In this document: piece by piece, positions 51,961 to 63,605 of the stretch | Position numbering within the stretch: the stretch's first letter is position 1 | Layout of the letters: each line of letters opens with the position of its first letter | Source of the DNA: Phytopythium helicoides | Lineage: Eukaryota; Oomycota; Peronosporomycetes; Pythiales; Pythiaceae | Assembly (NCBI GenBank): GCA_024867545.1 | Contig: JANFNE010000090.1 | Location: 1 to 64,000, forward strand | Length of the DNA: 64,000 nt | Direction of reading: 5' to 3' | The notes under the pieces: model-generated | Database searches by the model: none | The model's input: only the letters and a program-made list of their open reading frames with translations | Told to the model about the DNA's origin: nothing | Translations under genes and position numbers: made by a program

Positions 51961-53284
51961 AATTGCGCGTTCTAACTGCTCCATGATTGACCTATACGGG
52001 AAAAAAGAGGTCTATTCGGTCAGATCAGACGGGTTAGAAGGAGGCTGACGAGAAGAGAGCAGCTCGAAGTGAGTTGGCAAGAGCGCAGTGGTTGGCGATG
52101 GTTAACGATGGGAATGACGACTCTGGATCTGCAGTTCCAGGTTTAGGCTTTGGGTTTGTAGCGTATTGGCTTTATACGGCAACTACTAATATCCGTGTTG
52201 GTGCGATTAGTCTTGTCAAGCGCATTCAGTTGCTCGTTCAGCAGCGGTATTGGATTCTTCTCGTACTCAAGTATGCATTGATCACCACGGCGAGACCGAC
52301 CAGTGACTAGATGAGTGGTAAGTAGCTTCGCGTTGATATCTCTATGGATGTGGTTGAGCGCCGTGAAGCACCGGAACAGATCCCTTGTTTTGTTCGGACA
52401 GTGCCAACACCCCCCGCCTTGGGTTGCTGCTGACGACGATACGGTTAGCATTTGCCTGATTGAGTTTCTGCTGCTACGTTATACGCCAGATTCGTCATCA
52501 ACCGCACGTTCTGAATCAGCATATGCAAGCCTCGCTGTTGACGAAGTAGATCAACTCATCTCCTTCCCTGCGACGCCAAGTCAACTGCAACGCGACGCAT
52601 AACAACTCTAAGCTCCTCTACACAGTTGATTGATACTGCCTTGATCACTACTACACGTCCTTCATATATTGAGCGACAACCCCATACCGGCTTCGGCGCC
52701 GCTGGAGTTTGTTCATCGCACTCTAATCCTTGGTGAAGCAAAGCACACATCCATGGACCCTCACAGCTTCTTCGAGAAGGTCCATCTATAGAAGATCCGC
52801 ATGATTTATAGCCAATGATAACCCCTTAATCGGGGCTAAAATAAATACTTTCATCCAATCAAAACGTAGTTATACAAACCACCAGCCCGTTGCCTTCATT
52901 TTCGAATCGAGCTCATTTGAACAAGGCGGTGGCACCAGCTTTTCCGAGTCCTCGGGTCGAGGATCTGCGCTCCCTTCGTGCGCGCGGAACCTCCCCTTGG
53001 ACGCCGCCGTCTCCATGTCGCCCTTGTCTCCGACGTGCACCACCACGAACGACCGCGGGTCGCGTCCTGGTCCTCGAGCAACTGAGCTCCATTTCAAGCT
53101 GGGGAGTACTAACGGGCGCAAGGCAGCAAGCGCAAGTAGGAGAACGAGTCGCTGAGCGCAATTCATTACAACCAGGCATCAAGTAGGGTAGTGAGCAAGC
53201 CAAGGAGCGCAGGGAGCAGCCAACGAGCAAACCTCTACAATGACCTGATTGCCTAACGCTAACACTTTTTTTCTGATCACACAG
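51961..53284. other. Gene-poor stretch, no supported feature
   Basis: About 1.3 kb with short overlapping frames on both strands and no domain I can support. A minus-strand frame (52451 down to 52143) contains IHRDIN, weakly like a kinase catalytic loop. 52950-53080 is GC-rich with open frames on both strands. Confidence 0.4.
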
Positions 53285-53396
53285 TAATATTCGTGCAGCG
53301 GGACCCCCAGCTTAAGCTGCGTTTCGATCAAATGAACATGTCGAGCGAAGATCAAGAGCGCGTTAGCATGCTGGACCCTTTGTTTCTGGCGCTGTA
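53285..53396 (+). CDS. Possible terminal exon of an unknown gene
   Basis: A pyrimidine-rich tract with CACAG (53265-53283) looks like a 3' splice site and is followed by a protein-like frame (QRDPQLKLRFDQMNMSSEDQ ... LDPLFLAL) ending in TAG at 53394-53396. No upstream exon could be assigned, and no family is recognised. Confidence 0.22.
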
Positions 53397-54187
53397 GTCA
53401 CTTACAATTTTGTATGCTCAACAGCAACCGATCACCTCACATGTATTCTCATTCAGGCCAGCAGAATAGATACCCAAGGCCTCCAAACACCGTTCTCTCT
53501 GAGCGTACACGAGCACTGCACAATGATGAATTCCAACAACCAGCTACAAGTGATGATATCCTTTGGCAAAGATCCGATGCGAGTTTGTGCCTCAACGGAA
53601 TTCCCGCACAACGCTAAAAGACATGACAGGCTCTCAACTGCACTACCCCCACTAATCACCATAGCAAATGCCGGAGTACCCGTCAGCGATTTCATCCAGC
53701 AGCGACTCGACCACAGAGTCCGGCATGCTTGTCGTCACCAGCTGCTCCCCGCTCGAGGTGCTCAACGATGCAGCATGTTACGGCCACCGTGGCGCCACCG
53801 ACTGCACTCGTTGAGCCCAGATAGAAAGAAATCTTCTTGTTGTGTGGGGCGTGCGCCAGTGCTCACTTGCTCCACTCAGTCCGGACTAGGAGGTAGCGAC
53901 ACAGACCCTAGGGTGACCGGGAGACTTCGACGAGCTACCAGCGATGGTGGCTTTGCCAATCGTTACAAGCAGCTGTTGAGAGTTTGTGGACTCACAGCAA
54001 CTGTATCCATTTGGAATCGAACCGAATTCAATGAATCTTCCAGGTACAGCCCCCCTCGCTGATTTCTGGGTATCCGTCTGCTCCACTCTCTCCGAAAGCT
54101 CCGGTTACTTTCTTTACCTCCCTAGTTGGTCCGTTTACTTTCATATATCTCATCCATTGGGTTCAGCCACGCGGCACTCCATCAGCT
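53397..54187. other. No supported gene
   Basis: The longest frame (53523-54062, plus) has a composition and codon use that do not look coding, and nothing in it is recognisable. Confidence 0.4.
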
Positions 54188-54935
54188 ATGCAACGTCGCC
54201 AAACTCTTATCACCGAATGGCTTAGTGTGGTACAATCTCTGCCATCATCAGAAGATTTAAGTGAGCTCGCACCGTGTTGTGATCACACATCTTATATTCA
54301 AGCTACGCGTCCTCAGCCACCTCCCGAAGACTACTGGTTGGCTGCACCATGGCCAGTGGACGTCGAGCGGCTGGAAGAATGTTCGAATCCTAATCGAGTC
54401 TCTTTTCCTATTGAGAATTGCATCACTGACATATGTGGTTGCCAAGATATCTGCATACCATTTTTATGCTTGAATGCGGTCTCTGGTATATACTGCACTA
54501 CATCGAACTGCAGCGCGACGTCAATATGCAAGAATCGGATTTCCGAATTTCCTGGTCTAACTATCGTCTGGCACAAATTTGGCCGAGGACTTGTGACTTC
54601 ACAGATGCTTCCATCTGAAACAATTGTTGGTGAATACTGCGGACTTCTTTCGATGAAACCAGCAAGACCACATCGCTTTCTTTTGGGTATACTGTACAAC
54701 TTAAATCGCTGACACAACAGAAGACTCGAGCATTCATCGACGCTTTCAATTGTGGAAGCCTGTGCGATTTATCAATCATTCGTGTTCCCCGAATTGCAGC
54801 TTTATCGAACTTTGCAATGGACCAAATCGGAAGATTGTTGTGATCACACTTATTGACATAATGCCTGGGGATGAGCTCACAGTCCGCTATTCAAATGATC
54901 TTGGATTCATTTGTCGCTGTGACGTTTGCCAGTAA
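54188..54935 (+). pseudogene. SET-domain histone-lysine methyltransferase-like gene, frameshifted
   Basis: SET proteins transfer methyl groups from S-adenosylmethionine to lysines, usually on histones. The first frame (to 54712) has a Cys-rich AWS/pre-SET-like segment (CxxTSNCSATSICKNR) and the SET opening (FGRGLVTSQMLPSETIVGEYCG). After a break the second frame (54750-54935) has FINHSCSPNC, GDELTVRYS and a post-SET-like CRCDVC. The key Asn-His and Tyr residues are present. At least two frame changes separate the parts (54700-54770), from decay or read errors. An intron is less likely, as the lost bases are too few. Confidence 0.7.
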
Positions 54936-56302
54936 ACTTTGCTGATGCAAACCTTTCGGAGTTACATTTGCACGCTGAGGAGCTGATACGGTTATCAACA
55001 GCAACCTCCCTACCGCATTTTCTTTCGAGATTACAAATTACTCCAGCTTTCTCGTCTCTACGTATTCGCAAACTTAGTTTATGTCGTATTCACGCAGAAG
55101 TGAGGCCGCCCTATTCAACACCAGAGCGCCAACTGGGTTCGATAACAACTCGCACAACAGTGAATCCGCACATTTGGTAACCATTTCACACTAAGTGGTC
55201 ACGAATTGATGCAAACCATTGACACGCACTAATCACCACTTATGCATCCTAATATACGGTACCCGTGCGCAGCAGACCCGTCGGCGAAACCTTAACCACA
55301 ATGCGAATAACTGCATTCCAAATCCAAATTTACGTCGGTAACGCGCCCACTGCCTTGAGTCGCTCGTACTCGACGAGCGCTATGCGCACGATCTGCTACA
55401 TTGATCTCGATCCATTAGCTGTTCACGGGATTTTGCAAATACTAGTCTAAGCTCGAACGCTTGGCGGCCGAACCACGAGTACACGGCACTTTCAAGGCTT
55501 CCCACTACCACTATACCACTCGTTGCTTCCACAGCTGCTTGCAAGTCACCATTCGTGACAACGCAGGCCATACGAATGGTTATGACGCTTCGCAGGACGC
55601 GCACGTCGCTAGCTACTCCACTGATGCCGCTGCTGCCTATGTTCCTGAGAGTCACCGCCCATAATGTACTACACACCGCCACTGACGAAGATTACGACAA
55701 CTCGCCTCCGTTCGTTCGGCTAACTCCACTCCCTACCATCCAACACCGGGATACTGAGTACTAGATCCGCCTGTGCGCTGATCACCAAGCTCGACGACTC
55801 CGAGATCGCCGAACTCACATCACAGAAATTCAAGACTCTTTGTTTCAGGGCCGGTAATCCTCGATCCACCCAACATAGCCCCATGATCACCATCCAAAAC
55901 GAGCCATTCCACCAACAACACGACAATGGGACCGGGAGCGCCAAAGTTGGTGCCAGTCATGCTTTATACCTCGACAAGCTCGCGCCACTTTACACACTCA
56001 CGTCGCTGCTGGTCATTTCTTCAATTCATCGCCACTAGCCTCTACAACAGAGCCACCAATCGAGTCGACGACACCTAATGTTCACCGCCAAATCGCAAAC
56101 TACGTCATGCGCGTTGCAGGTACTGAGAATCATTGCCGCCTCCGCCAAAATAGCGTTGCCGAACAATTCTTCGTGCAATTGTTCGCTACCGCTCACATCG
56201 GGTTCCCCGAAACTCCTGGAGCCGAAGGCGACAACGCCCAATTGCCAGTTCCGATGTCAAATCAGGAAAATCCAGAGCTTCTCCGTGCACAGCACGGCAT
56301 TA
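54936..56302. other. Gene-poor stretch, no supported feature
   Basis: Short overlapping frames on both strands, none with a domain I can name. Some plus-strand pieces (55460-55760) have Ser/Thr-rich, protein-like composition but change frame often. Confidence 0.4.
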
Positions 56303-56337
56303 GTCAAAACACGGTGGCTGATTCGTGTTTTCTCAAA
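56303..56337. repeat. 35-bp hairpin repeat, copy 1
   Basis: The same 35 bases occur in reverse complement at 63606-63640, directly against the right end of the palindromic element. The sequence contains an 8-bp inverted pair (AAAACACG and CGTGTTTT) around a 10-base loop. Confidence 0.85.
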
Positions 56338-56811
56338 ACTAATGCGTGCGCGGCCCGGGAAGCTCTGAATATTTACCATTCAGACCATAAGCAGCCTTCG
56401 CGTTTGAGGCAGGAACTCCTAGCTGAGGTGACCAACGTGCCGGCGGTCGATTCGGTGACCAGCGAGGGATCGTGCTGATGGCCTCACGCATCGCCGAGGG
56501 AGGTGCTATCCTCACCTGCGGTAACCCGTCGAAATTGTGGTTGGCGTCGTCTGACGCCGTGCCGTGATAAGACATGGTCCTGATCCGGTATGATGCGACG
56601 ACCAAGTCGTGGTCCACGAAGCTGGCTTCGTTGAGTGCGATCCAGGATCGCACTAGACTTCGGCCACGGGTAATGGTCGGGTACCCGACTTATTGATCCT
56701 GGGCAAAACCTAGCGCAACACAGTCCCCGTACAATACATACAAAAGCTACCTGTACCACGATTTCCCTGCGAAAGCACCGATGTCGTCCGACTCAATTAG
56801 CGGTTCTGTCA

Positions 56812-57562
56812 TTGACGAGTGGCGATGGCTGGTCGACGAGCGGCTCGGTGGTGATCTCGAAGCTCGGTGCTGCGAGCAGCAGTAGTAGCAGCAGCGGCGG
56901 TAACGCGACTGAGACGAGCTGCGACTCTGGTGCCTCGAGCAGGTCCGTGCGCACTGGAAGCGGATCGTCGGCATCGCTCGTCAGCAAGATCGACATCGCG
57001 GACGAATCTTCCGTGAACGGCAGCATGAGCGTATTGAACGGTGCGGGCAAGTCGACGAGAAGCAGTGCCGTGAGCGTGGGTTCAAGTGCTGCAAAGGGCG
57101 CCGTGGAGTGCGGAGTCGTGCGATCTCATCGGTTGCGTCCACGACTGCTTCTGGCGGTGTGGTGAGCGTATCTAGCGACTTTGGTAGCCTATCCGGAGAA
57201 GTCTTGATCGCTGGCGGCGCGAGCTCATCGAGCACGACGTCGACGAACTCAATGATCAGTGGCGTGATACTCGTAGGTCATTCTATTGCTGGGTACCACG
57301 AGGTCAACGTGTTATCTGTGTCGGGTAACAGCTTGGAGGAAGCATGACGGCGTTGATTGAAGTTAGCAGAATGAGCACCTGTGAATTGCCATCTGTGGCG
57401 GCGTGTTGCGAAAGTGGCAGGAGCGCGACGGCATGCCTACACAGCAAAAGCAGTGGAGCGTCCGGGAACGAGTGCATCCTGGGCAGCATCCCAATAATCA
57501 GTAGTGCTGCCATTGCAAGCAGCAGCGGAGGTGGTGTGTGTGTGTGTAGCAGTCGAAAGTAG
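56812..57562 (+). pseudogene. Ser/Gly-rich repeat protein fragments, frames broken
   Basis: Three consecutive plus-strand frames (56812-57165, 57108-57347, 57344-57562) encode a degenerate pattern of the kind SGSVVIS..GAASSSSSSSGGN, then GGVVSVSSDFGSLSGEVLIA. This looks like the long Ser/Gly repeat proteins (SG-V-I-SG units) common in oomycete genomes, probably extracellular. The frame changes fit decay or read errors. A (GT)n run is at 57530-57547. No start or end can be set. Confidence 0.4.
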
Positions 57563-58380
57563 CATCAGACCGATAGACCGTCTATCTGTCATCACTCGAT
57601 CCAACATTGTGTGAGGCCGAATTGCGATCAATTCGTTGACAGGTCTCACACTTGCCGTACCCTTCACGCGAGGGCATTTGCAGCGATTCAAGTCGACGCA
57701 AGGCGCGGTCGAAATCATGCAGCACCTCTTCGCGATCGTCAAAACCCGCAAAAGATTGCGGAAATCCAAGCAAACGGTTTGCTCAGTATTGCGCACTTTC
57801 GAGCTCTGAGAGATCTCGTGCCGGAGAAGCACGACATGCGTCACGTTTGCGTCTAGTCGAAGTGCTCTTGCCCATGAACGATACCATTCAGAGTTTCGTA
57901 CTCTACGACGCCAGCACCAACAAAGCGAGCATTCCTTTACATGCAGTAGCCACGTACATTTCTTTTGCGTATGAACGTGTATGCGTTCGTGCATCAATTC
58001 ACACCGCCAGTAGCAGTAGCAGTAGCAGGAGCTGCAGCAGGAGCAGGAGCAGGAGAAGCAGCAGGAGCAGTTCTTTGTCGTTGTGTGATGCTCATTGACC
58101 ATCTTCATTTCAACGCCAACCCCACGAACACTCAAAACGATTTGTCAGTAAGCACCTATTATCCGGGAAATGTCGCTTGAGCGTTTCGTGAAGGTCGTTT
58201 GTGACCGACACAAGCAACATTCACTTTCGAAATTTTAATTATAGAGGTAATCGATTTTACATTGTTTGATATATATAATAACTCTGTTGAGGATGAGTTT
58301 AGAGAAATTACATGAGAGGCTATATCGTCCAAAATATCAGTTTTAGTAAGGAATCCAACCCAATCCAATCCTCGTAACAA
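57563..58380. other. No supported gene; contains a trinucleotide tract
   Basis: A minus-strand piece (57773 to 57582) is protein-like and contains YGKCETCQRI, a single CxxC motif, but has no partner cysteines. The last 200 bases before the palindromic element are AT-richer and empty. Confidence 0.4.
58007..58070. repeat. CAG/AGC trinucleotide tract
   Basis: About 64 bases of (AGC/AGG/AGT)n with few interruptions. It opens long but meaningless frames on both strands. Confidence 0.85.
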
Positions 58381-58402
58381 CTCTGAATATAAATATTCAG
58401 AG
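58381..58402. repeat. Short palindrome abutting the left end of the element
   Basis: Ten-base perfect arms (CTCTGAATAT and ATATTCAGAG) around AA, ending at the base before the terminal AACAGGG of the element. Confidence 0.85.
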
Positions 58403-58480
58403 AACAGGGTACCGATTCCCGGTGATTGTCTGTAATGGGGGTGGCGATAGCAATTGTAGTATACTCTCGACTACACATAG

Positions 58481-59876
58481 TTATTTCCCTGACTTCAGCA
58501 CAGCGCGAAGCGCACTCATGAGCTTCGACTGTTCAAAGATTGTAACGCTGGGTCCACCTTCGTAGGTTAAGTACTCTGATAGCTGCCGGTTCATACACTG
58601 AATCGTGCGGTCGAAGTCAGAAAGTTTGGTGAGGCGACACAGCTCCGTCGACGGGAACGGGGTGTGGTTCTTGTCCTTCGATAGGTGGCAGTGAAAACCA
58701 CTCAAAACGTACCCAGTGCTTTTTCCGCTAGCCTAGCGCTAATCCCGTCGACGGGGACTGCGTAGGTGCACTCGAACTCACGGGGATAATTCATTTCCCG
58801 ATATAGCGAAGTCAACCGTTTGTCGAGGTTGAAGGTCATGCCATACTTGAAGATGAAGTCATCGAGATGACACAAGTAGATGTACGCAACGATGTTCTTC
58901 CTCTTCATCTTTTCGTACACAGTCCTTTCAAACCCTTCAAAGGTGAACGCGGCAACATATTTCCACGAACCCTTCTTCTTGTGGTGTGGAAGTACACGTA
59001 GTCCTTTCCTTCGTAGTATGTGCTTGTTGTCCGCATGATGTTGCCTAGGTCGAATTGAAATGCCTTTGCGACATCATCTCCGTCAAAGAAAATCCCCCCA
59101 TACGTTGGGGTTCCGTACATTTTGATGGTGTGCTGATTCTCTTCCCGATCAACAAAAAGCTCTGTCAGCCGAGAGTCAGAGATGAGGTTGGGTAACGACC
59201 GCAATCGATCTGCGTTCTTCTTCGCTAGGTCCTTGAACTTATCCTTGTTCTTTTGCCGCTGCTCCATAAGCCAGTCCGCAAAGATCGACCGCGCTTGCCG
59301 AACCTCCGCCTTCCCAATTACTTCACGCTCAGCCTCATCCGAGACCTCCGGGTGGAGATTCATAGGCTTGAGAAAGCGCTTCTTGTCGTCGCAATGCAGC
59401 TGCCGGCACCGCACTTGCACGTTCTCGGCGGACGTCGTTCCTGGCTGGACACTACCGTCTTCAGCGAGGCTGTCTTGTGCCTCGATCGGACGTGCGAGCT
59501 GGTCAGAGGCGGCGCGACCACGGTAAACTAGCTCTTGAAGGCGCCGGATCGTCTCCCTGCGCCTCCCGGAGCTGAGCTGCCATGCCTTGGCTGGCCGTGT
59601 CCGTCATAGATGACTGCGTTCCGCCGTCGACGTCGGCCACCGGCATGTCCCCAGCCACAGAAGTCCCCACGCTCGCTTGGTTTGTTGAATCGGAGCGCAG
59701 GAGCCGCTCAGACCCCGTTGCGCTCTGAATCGGCGCGGCGGGTGTGGGCGAGGGCGTCCTTGGTCATGGAGGTGGCGAGGCCGCGCTTGGTGTCGACGAC
59801 GTCAGCGTCAGTCTTGAAGAGTTCTGTGGCGCAACCTCGCGCGCTTTGTCACCGCGGGGTTGGGCAGCTCGTCCAT
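58481..59876 (-). pseudogene. KilA-N/MSV199-like plus T5orf172 (GIY-YIG-like) protein, left copy, frames broken
   Basis: The frame opens at MDELPNPAV (59876) and ends at TAG/TAA-equivalent 58481. In order: a disordered N-terminal third with a short coiled coil (QLREAQETIRRLQELV); a helical Lys-rich part; a MSV199/KilA-N-like block (YGTPTYGGIFFDGDDVAKAF); then a T5orf172 domain with VAYIYLC, FKYGMTFNLDKRLTSL and an AEKAL helix. That domain keeps the GIY-YIG-type Tyr, Arg and Glu. Such proteins occur in large DNA viruses and phages and are probable nucleases or DNA-binding regulators. Frames change near 59060, 58970 and 58700. The right copy is broken at partly different places, so read errors are likely. 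Confidence 0.65.
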
Positions 59877-60329
59877 GGGTGTGTTGGCGTGTTGGCGGCG
59901 CGCGGTGTAATCAGGAATGGGCGCTTCAACGTCCCGACACTAGGAAGGCCCGCCTGAGAATAAATTACTTGCGTGGGTTCGAGCTCGTCTTGAGAAGCAC
60001 GCACGAAGTGAGAGAAGCACAAATCCAGGATGTAGTGCAGACCAGAAGAGATGCTGCTCTGCAAGGCAGCGCAACGCAATACGCTGCAAATGGCACTGCA
60101 AAATCACCAAGCAGTCGAGGGACAGCACTGTACAATTATGATAGAAAACCGGTCGGCACAAACAGCGCTGCAAAAATGCAATGTGACGAGGCCTTTTAGG
60201 CAGCTGCAAGGCGAGAAAGCTGACGCAGACGAGACTCGAACAGAGGTGCTTAAAGAAACTCGCGCAGCTGCGTTCAAAAGAGCACAGCACTGCAGATTTA
60301 CTCTGTAATTCTGCACTGATCTGCAAAGC

Positions 60330-60460
60330 AAAATCCACTCTGCAATCTTACCCCTGCAGATTTACTCTGCACAATCCACTCTGCAATCTTACTCTGCAGA
60401 TTTACTCTGCACAATCCACTCTGCAATCTTACTCTGCAGATTTACTCTGCACAATCCACT
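60330..60460. repeat. 40-bp satellite, left block
   Basis: About three units, in the orientation opposite to the right block. Contains the motifs ACTCTGCA spaced by 13-14 bases. Confidence 0.9.
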
Positions 60461-60631
60461 CAGCTGGCCCGGCACTGCCATCTCCGGCACCCTCATGCAC
60501 CTTGTAATGCCGCAATGCTAGCGCTGGCGGCAGCGCTCTAACTTGCTCACTGCCGCCCCAGTACTAGAAGAATATGGATACTAGTAGAAAATGAATTGTA
60601 CAGTAGGTTACGCAGCGTCGACTAGCAGTGC
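60461..60631. other. Unique spacer at the centre of the palindrome
   Basis: 171 bases found once in the window, between the two inverted satellite blocks. No ORF, and no similarity to the rest of the element. Confidence 0.8.
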
Positions 60632-61680
60632 GGATTGTGCAGAGTAAATCTGCAGAGTAAGATTGCAGAGTGGATTGTGCAGAGTAAAATCTGCAGAGTA
60701 AGATTGCAGAGTGGATTATGCAGAGTAAATCTGCAGAGTAAGATTGCAGAGTGGATTATGCAGAGTAAATCTGCAGAGTAAGATTGCAGAGTGGATTGTG
60801 CAGAGTAAATCTGCAGAGTAAGATTGCAGAGTGGATTATGCAGAGTAAATCTGCAGAGTACGATTGCAGAGTGGATTGTGCAGAGTAAATCTGCAGAGTA
60901 AGATTGCAGAGTGGATTATGCAGAGTAAATCTGCAGAGTAAGATTGCAGAGTGGATTATGCAGAGTAAATCTGCAGAGTAAGATTGCAGAGTGGATTATG
61001 CAGAGTAAATCTGCAGAGTAGATTGCAGAGTGGATTGTGCAGAGTGGATTATGCAGAGTAAATCTGCAGAGTAAGATTGCAGAGTGGATTATGCAGAGTA
61101 AATCTGCAGAGTAAGATTGCAGAGTGGATTATGCAGAGTAAATCTGCAGAGTAAGATTGCAGAGTGGATTATGCAGAGTAAATCTGCAGAGTAAGATTGC
61201 AGAGTGGATTATGCAGAGTAAATCTGCAGAGTAAGATTGCAGAGTGGATTATGCAGAGTAAATCTGCAGAGTACGATTGCAGAGTGGATTATGCAGAGTA
61301 AATCTGCAGAGTAAGATTGCAGAGTGGATTGTGCAAGAGTAAATCTGCAGAGTAAATCTGCAGAGTAAGATTGCAGAGTGGATTATGCAGAGTAAATCTG
61401 CAGAGTAAGATTGCAGAGTGGATTGTGCAGAGTGGATTATGCAGAGTAAATCTGCAGAGTAAGATTGCAGAGTGATTGTGCAGAGTAAATCTGCAGAGTA
61501 GAGATTGCAGAGTGGATTATGCAGAGTAAATCTGCAGAGTACGATTGCAGAGTGGATTGTGCAGAGTAAATCTGCAGAGTAAGATTGCAGAGTGGATTGT
61601 GCAGAGTAAATCTGCAGAGTAAGATTTGCAGAGTGGATTGTGCAGAGTAAATCTGCAGGGTAAGATTGCAGAGTGGATTT
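60632..61680. repeat. 40-bp satellite, right block (about 26 units)
   Basis: Each unit is three related submotifs: TGCAGAGTAAATC (13), TGCAGAGTAAGAT (13) and TGCAGAGTGGATTA or ...TTG (14). A few units have ACGAT for AAGAT, a missing submotif (near 61030 and 61430) or an extra one (61340). Confidence 0.95.
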
Positions 61681-62128
61681 GCTTTGCAGATCAGTGCAGA
61701 TTAACAGAGTAATCTGCAGTGCTGTGCTCTTTGAACGCAGCTGCGCGAGTTTCTTTAAGCACCTCTGTTCGAGTCTCGTCTGGCGTCAGCTTTCTCGCCT
61801 TGCAGCTGCCTAAAAGGCCTCGTCACATTGCATTTTTGCAGCGCTGTTTGTGCCGACCGGTTTTCTATCATAATTGTACAGTGCTGTCCTCGTCTGCTTG
61901 GTGATTTTGCAGTGCCATTTGCAGCGTATTGCGTTGCGCTGCCTTGCAGAGCAGCATCTCTTCTGGTCTGCACTACATCCTGGATTTGTGCTTCTCTCAC
62001 TTCGTGCGTGCTTCTCAAGACGAGCTCGAACCACGCAAGTAATTTATTCTCAGGCGGGCCTTCCTAGTGTCGGGACGTTGAGCGCCCATTCCTGATTACA
62101 CCGCGCGCCGCCAACACGCAACACACCC

Positions 62129-63529
62129 ATGGACGAGCTGCCCAACCCCGCGGTGACAAAGCGCGCGAGGTTGCGCCCACAGAACTCTTCAAGACTGACG
62201 CTGACGTCGTCGACACAAGCGCGGCCTCGCCACCTCCATGACCAAGGACGCCCTCGCCCACACCCGCCGCGCCGATTCAGAGCGCAACGGGTCTGAGCGG
62301 CTCCTGCGCTCCGATTCAACAAACCAAGCGAGCGTGGGGACTTCTGTGGCTGGGGACATGCCGGTGGCCGACGACGACGGCGGAACGCAGTCAATCTATG
62401 ACGGACACGGCCAGCCAAGGCATGGCAGCTCAGCTCCGGGAGGCGCAGGAGACGATCCGGCGCCTTTCAAGAGCTAGTTTACCGTGGTCGCGCCGCCTCT
62501 GACCAGCTCGCACGTCCGATCGAGGCACAAGACAGCCTCGCTGAAGACGGTAGTGTCCAGCCAGGAACGACGTCCGCCGAGAACGTGCAAGTGCGGTGCC
62601 GGCAGCTGCATTGCGACGACAAGAAGCGCTTTCTCAAGCCTATGAATCTCCACCCGGAGGTCTCGGATGAGGCTGAGCGTGAAGTAAATGGGAAGGCGGA
62701 GGTTCGGCAAGCGCGGGTCGATCTTTGCGGACTGGCTTATGGAGCAGCGGCAAAAAGAACAAGGATAAGTTCAAGGACCTAGCGAAGAAGAACGCAGATC
62801 GATTGCGGTCGTTACCCAACCTCATCTCTGACTCTCGGCTGACAGAGCTTTTTGTTGATCGGGAAGAGAATCAGCACACCATCAAAATGTACGGAACCCC
62901 AACGTATGGGGGGATTTTCTTTGACGGAGATGATGTCGCAAGGCATTTCAAATTCGACCTAGGCAACATCATGCGGACAACAAGCACATACTACGAAGGA
63001 AAGGACTACGTGTACTTCCACCACCACAAGAAGAAGGGTTCGTGGAAATATGTTGCCGCGTTCACCTTTGAAGGGTTTGAAAGGACTGTGTACGAAAAGA
63101 TGAAGAGGAAGAACATCGTTGCGTACATCTACTTGTGTCATCTCGATGACTTCATCTTCAAGTATGGCATGACCTTCAACCTCGACAAACGGTTGACTTC
63201 GCTATATCGGGAAATGAATTATCCCCGTGAGTTCGAGTGCACCTACGCAGTCCCCGTCGACGGGATTAGCGCTAGGCTAGCGGAAAAAGCACTGGGTAAC
63301 GTTTTGAGTGGTTTTCACTGCCACCTATCGAAGGACAAGAACCACACCCCGTTCCCGTCGACGGAGCTGTGTCGCCTCACCAAACTTTCTGACTTCGACC
63401 CGCACGATTCAGTGTATGAACCGGCAGCTATCAGAGTACTTAACCTACGAAGGTGGACCCAGCGTTACAATCTTTGAACAGTCGAAGCTCATGAGTGCGC
63501 TTCGCGCTGTGCTGAAGTCAGGGAAATAA
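62129..63529 (+). pseudogene. KilA-N/MSV199-like plus T5orf172 protein, right copy, frames broken
   Basis: Same gene as 58481-59876. From 62725 to 63477 one frame spans both the MSV199-like block and the T5orf172 domain (VAYIYLC ... KYGMTFNLDKRL ... LAEKALGNVL), which shows that the two are one protein. Upstream (62585-62760) the Lys-rich part is in another frame, and the last 20 residues (EQSKLMSALRAVLKSGK) change frame near 63405. The probable full protein is about 465 residues; it is not written out here. Confidence 0.7.
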
Positions 63530-63605
63530 CTATGTGTAGTCGAGAGTATACTACAATTGCTATCGCCACCCCCATTACAGACAATCACCGGGAATCGGTA
63601 CCCTG

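Larger units (their letters stand above)
58403..60460. mobile_element. Palindromic element, left arm
   Basis: Begins AACAGGGTACCGATTCCCGG and matches 60632-63607 in reverse complement, apart from small indels, mostly in runs, and far fewer satellite units. It holds a terminal part without gene, the KilA-N/T5orf172 gene running outwards, a 5' leader of about 450 bases, and three satellite units. Confidence 0.8.

Noticed and set aside
52143..52451. IHRD-like kinase catalytic motif on the minus strand
   Set aside because: No DFG, APE or N-lobe nearby; a six-residue likeness is not enough.
57582..57773. DksA/TraR-like CxxC fragment on the minus strand
   Set aside because: Only one CxxC is present, and the second pair needed for a zinc finger is missing.
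57437..58135. 232-residue minus-strand ORF, longest frame in the nuclear-like part
   Set aside because: Much of it reads through the CAG tract and antisense to other frames; Cys and Ser runs come from the repeat and no domain is visible.
60632..61680. CRISPR array
   Set aside because: Units are directly tandem with no unique spacers; it is a satellite.
61719..62095. ORFs between satellite and gene start in the right arm (and 59940-60338 in the left)
   Set aside because: Open in several frames on both strands with no conserved frame between arms; more likely a leader or promoter region.
62238..62477. Separate small ORFs in the right arm upstream of the T5orf172 gene
   Set aside because: They are pieces of one protein frame (62129-63529) split by indels, as comparison with the left arm shows.
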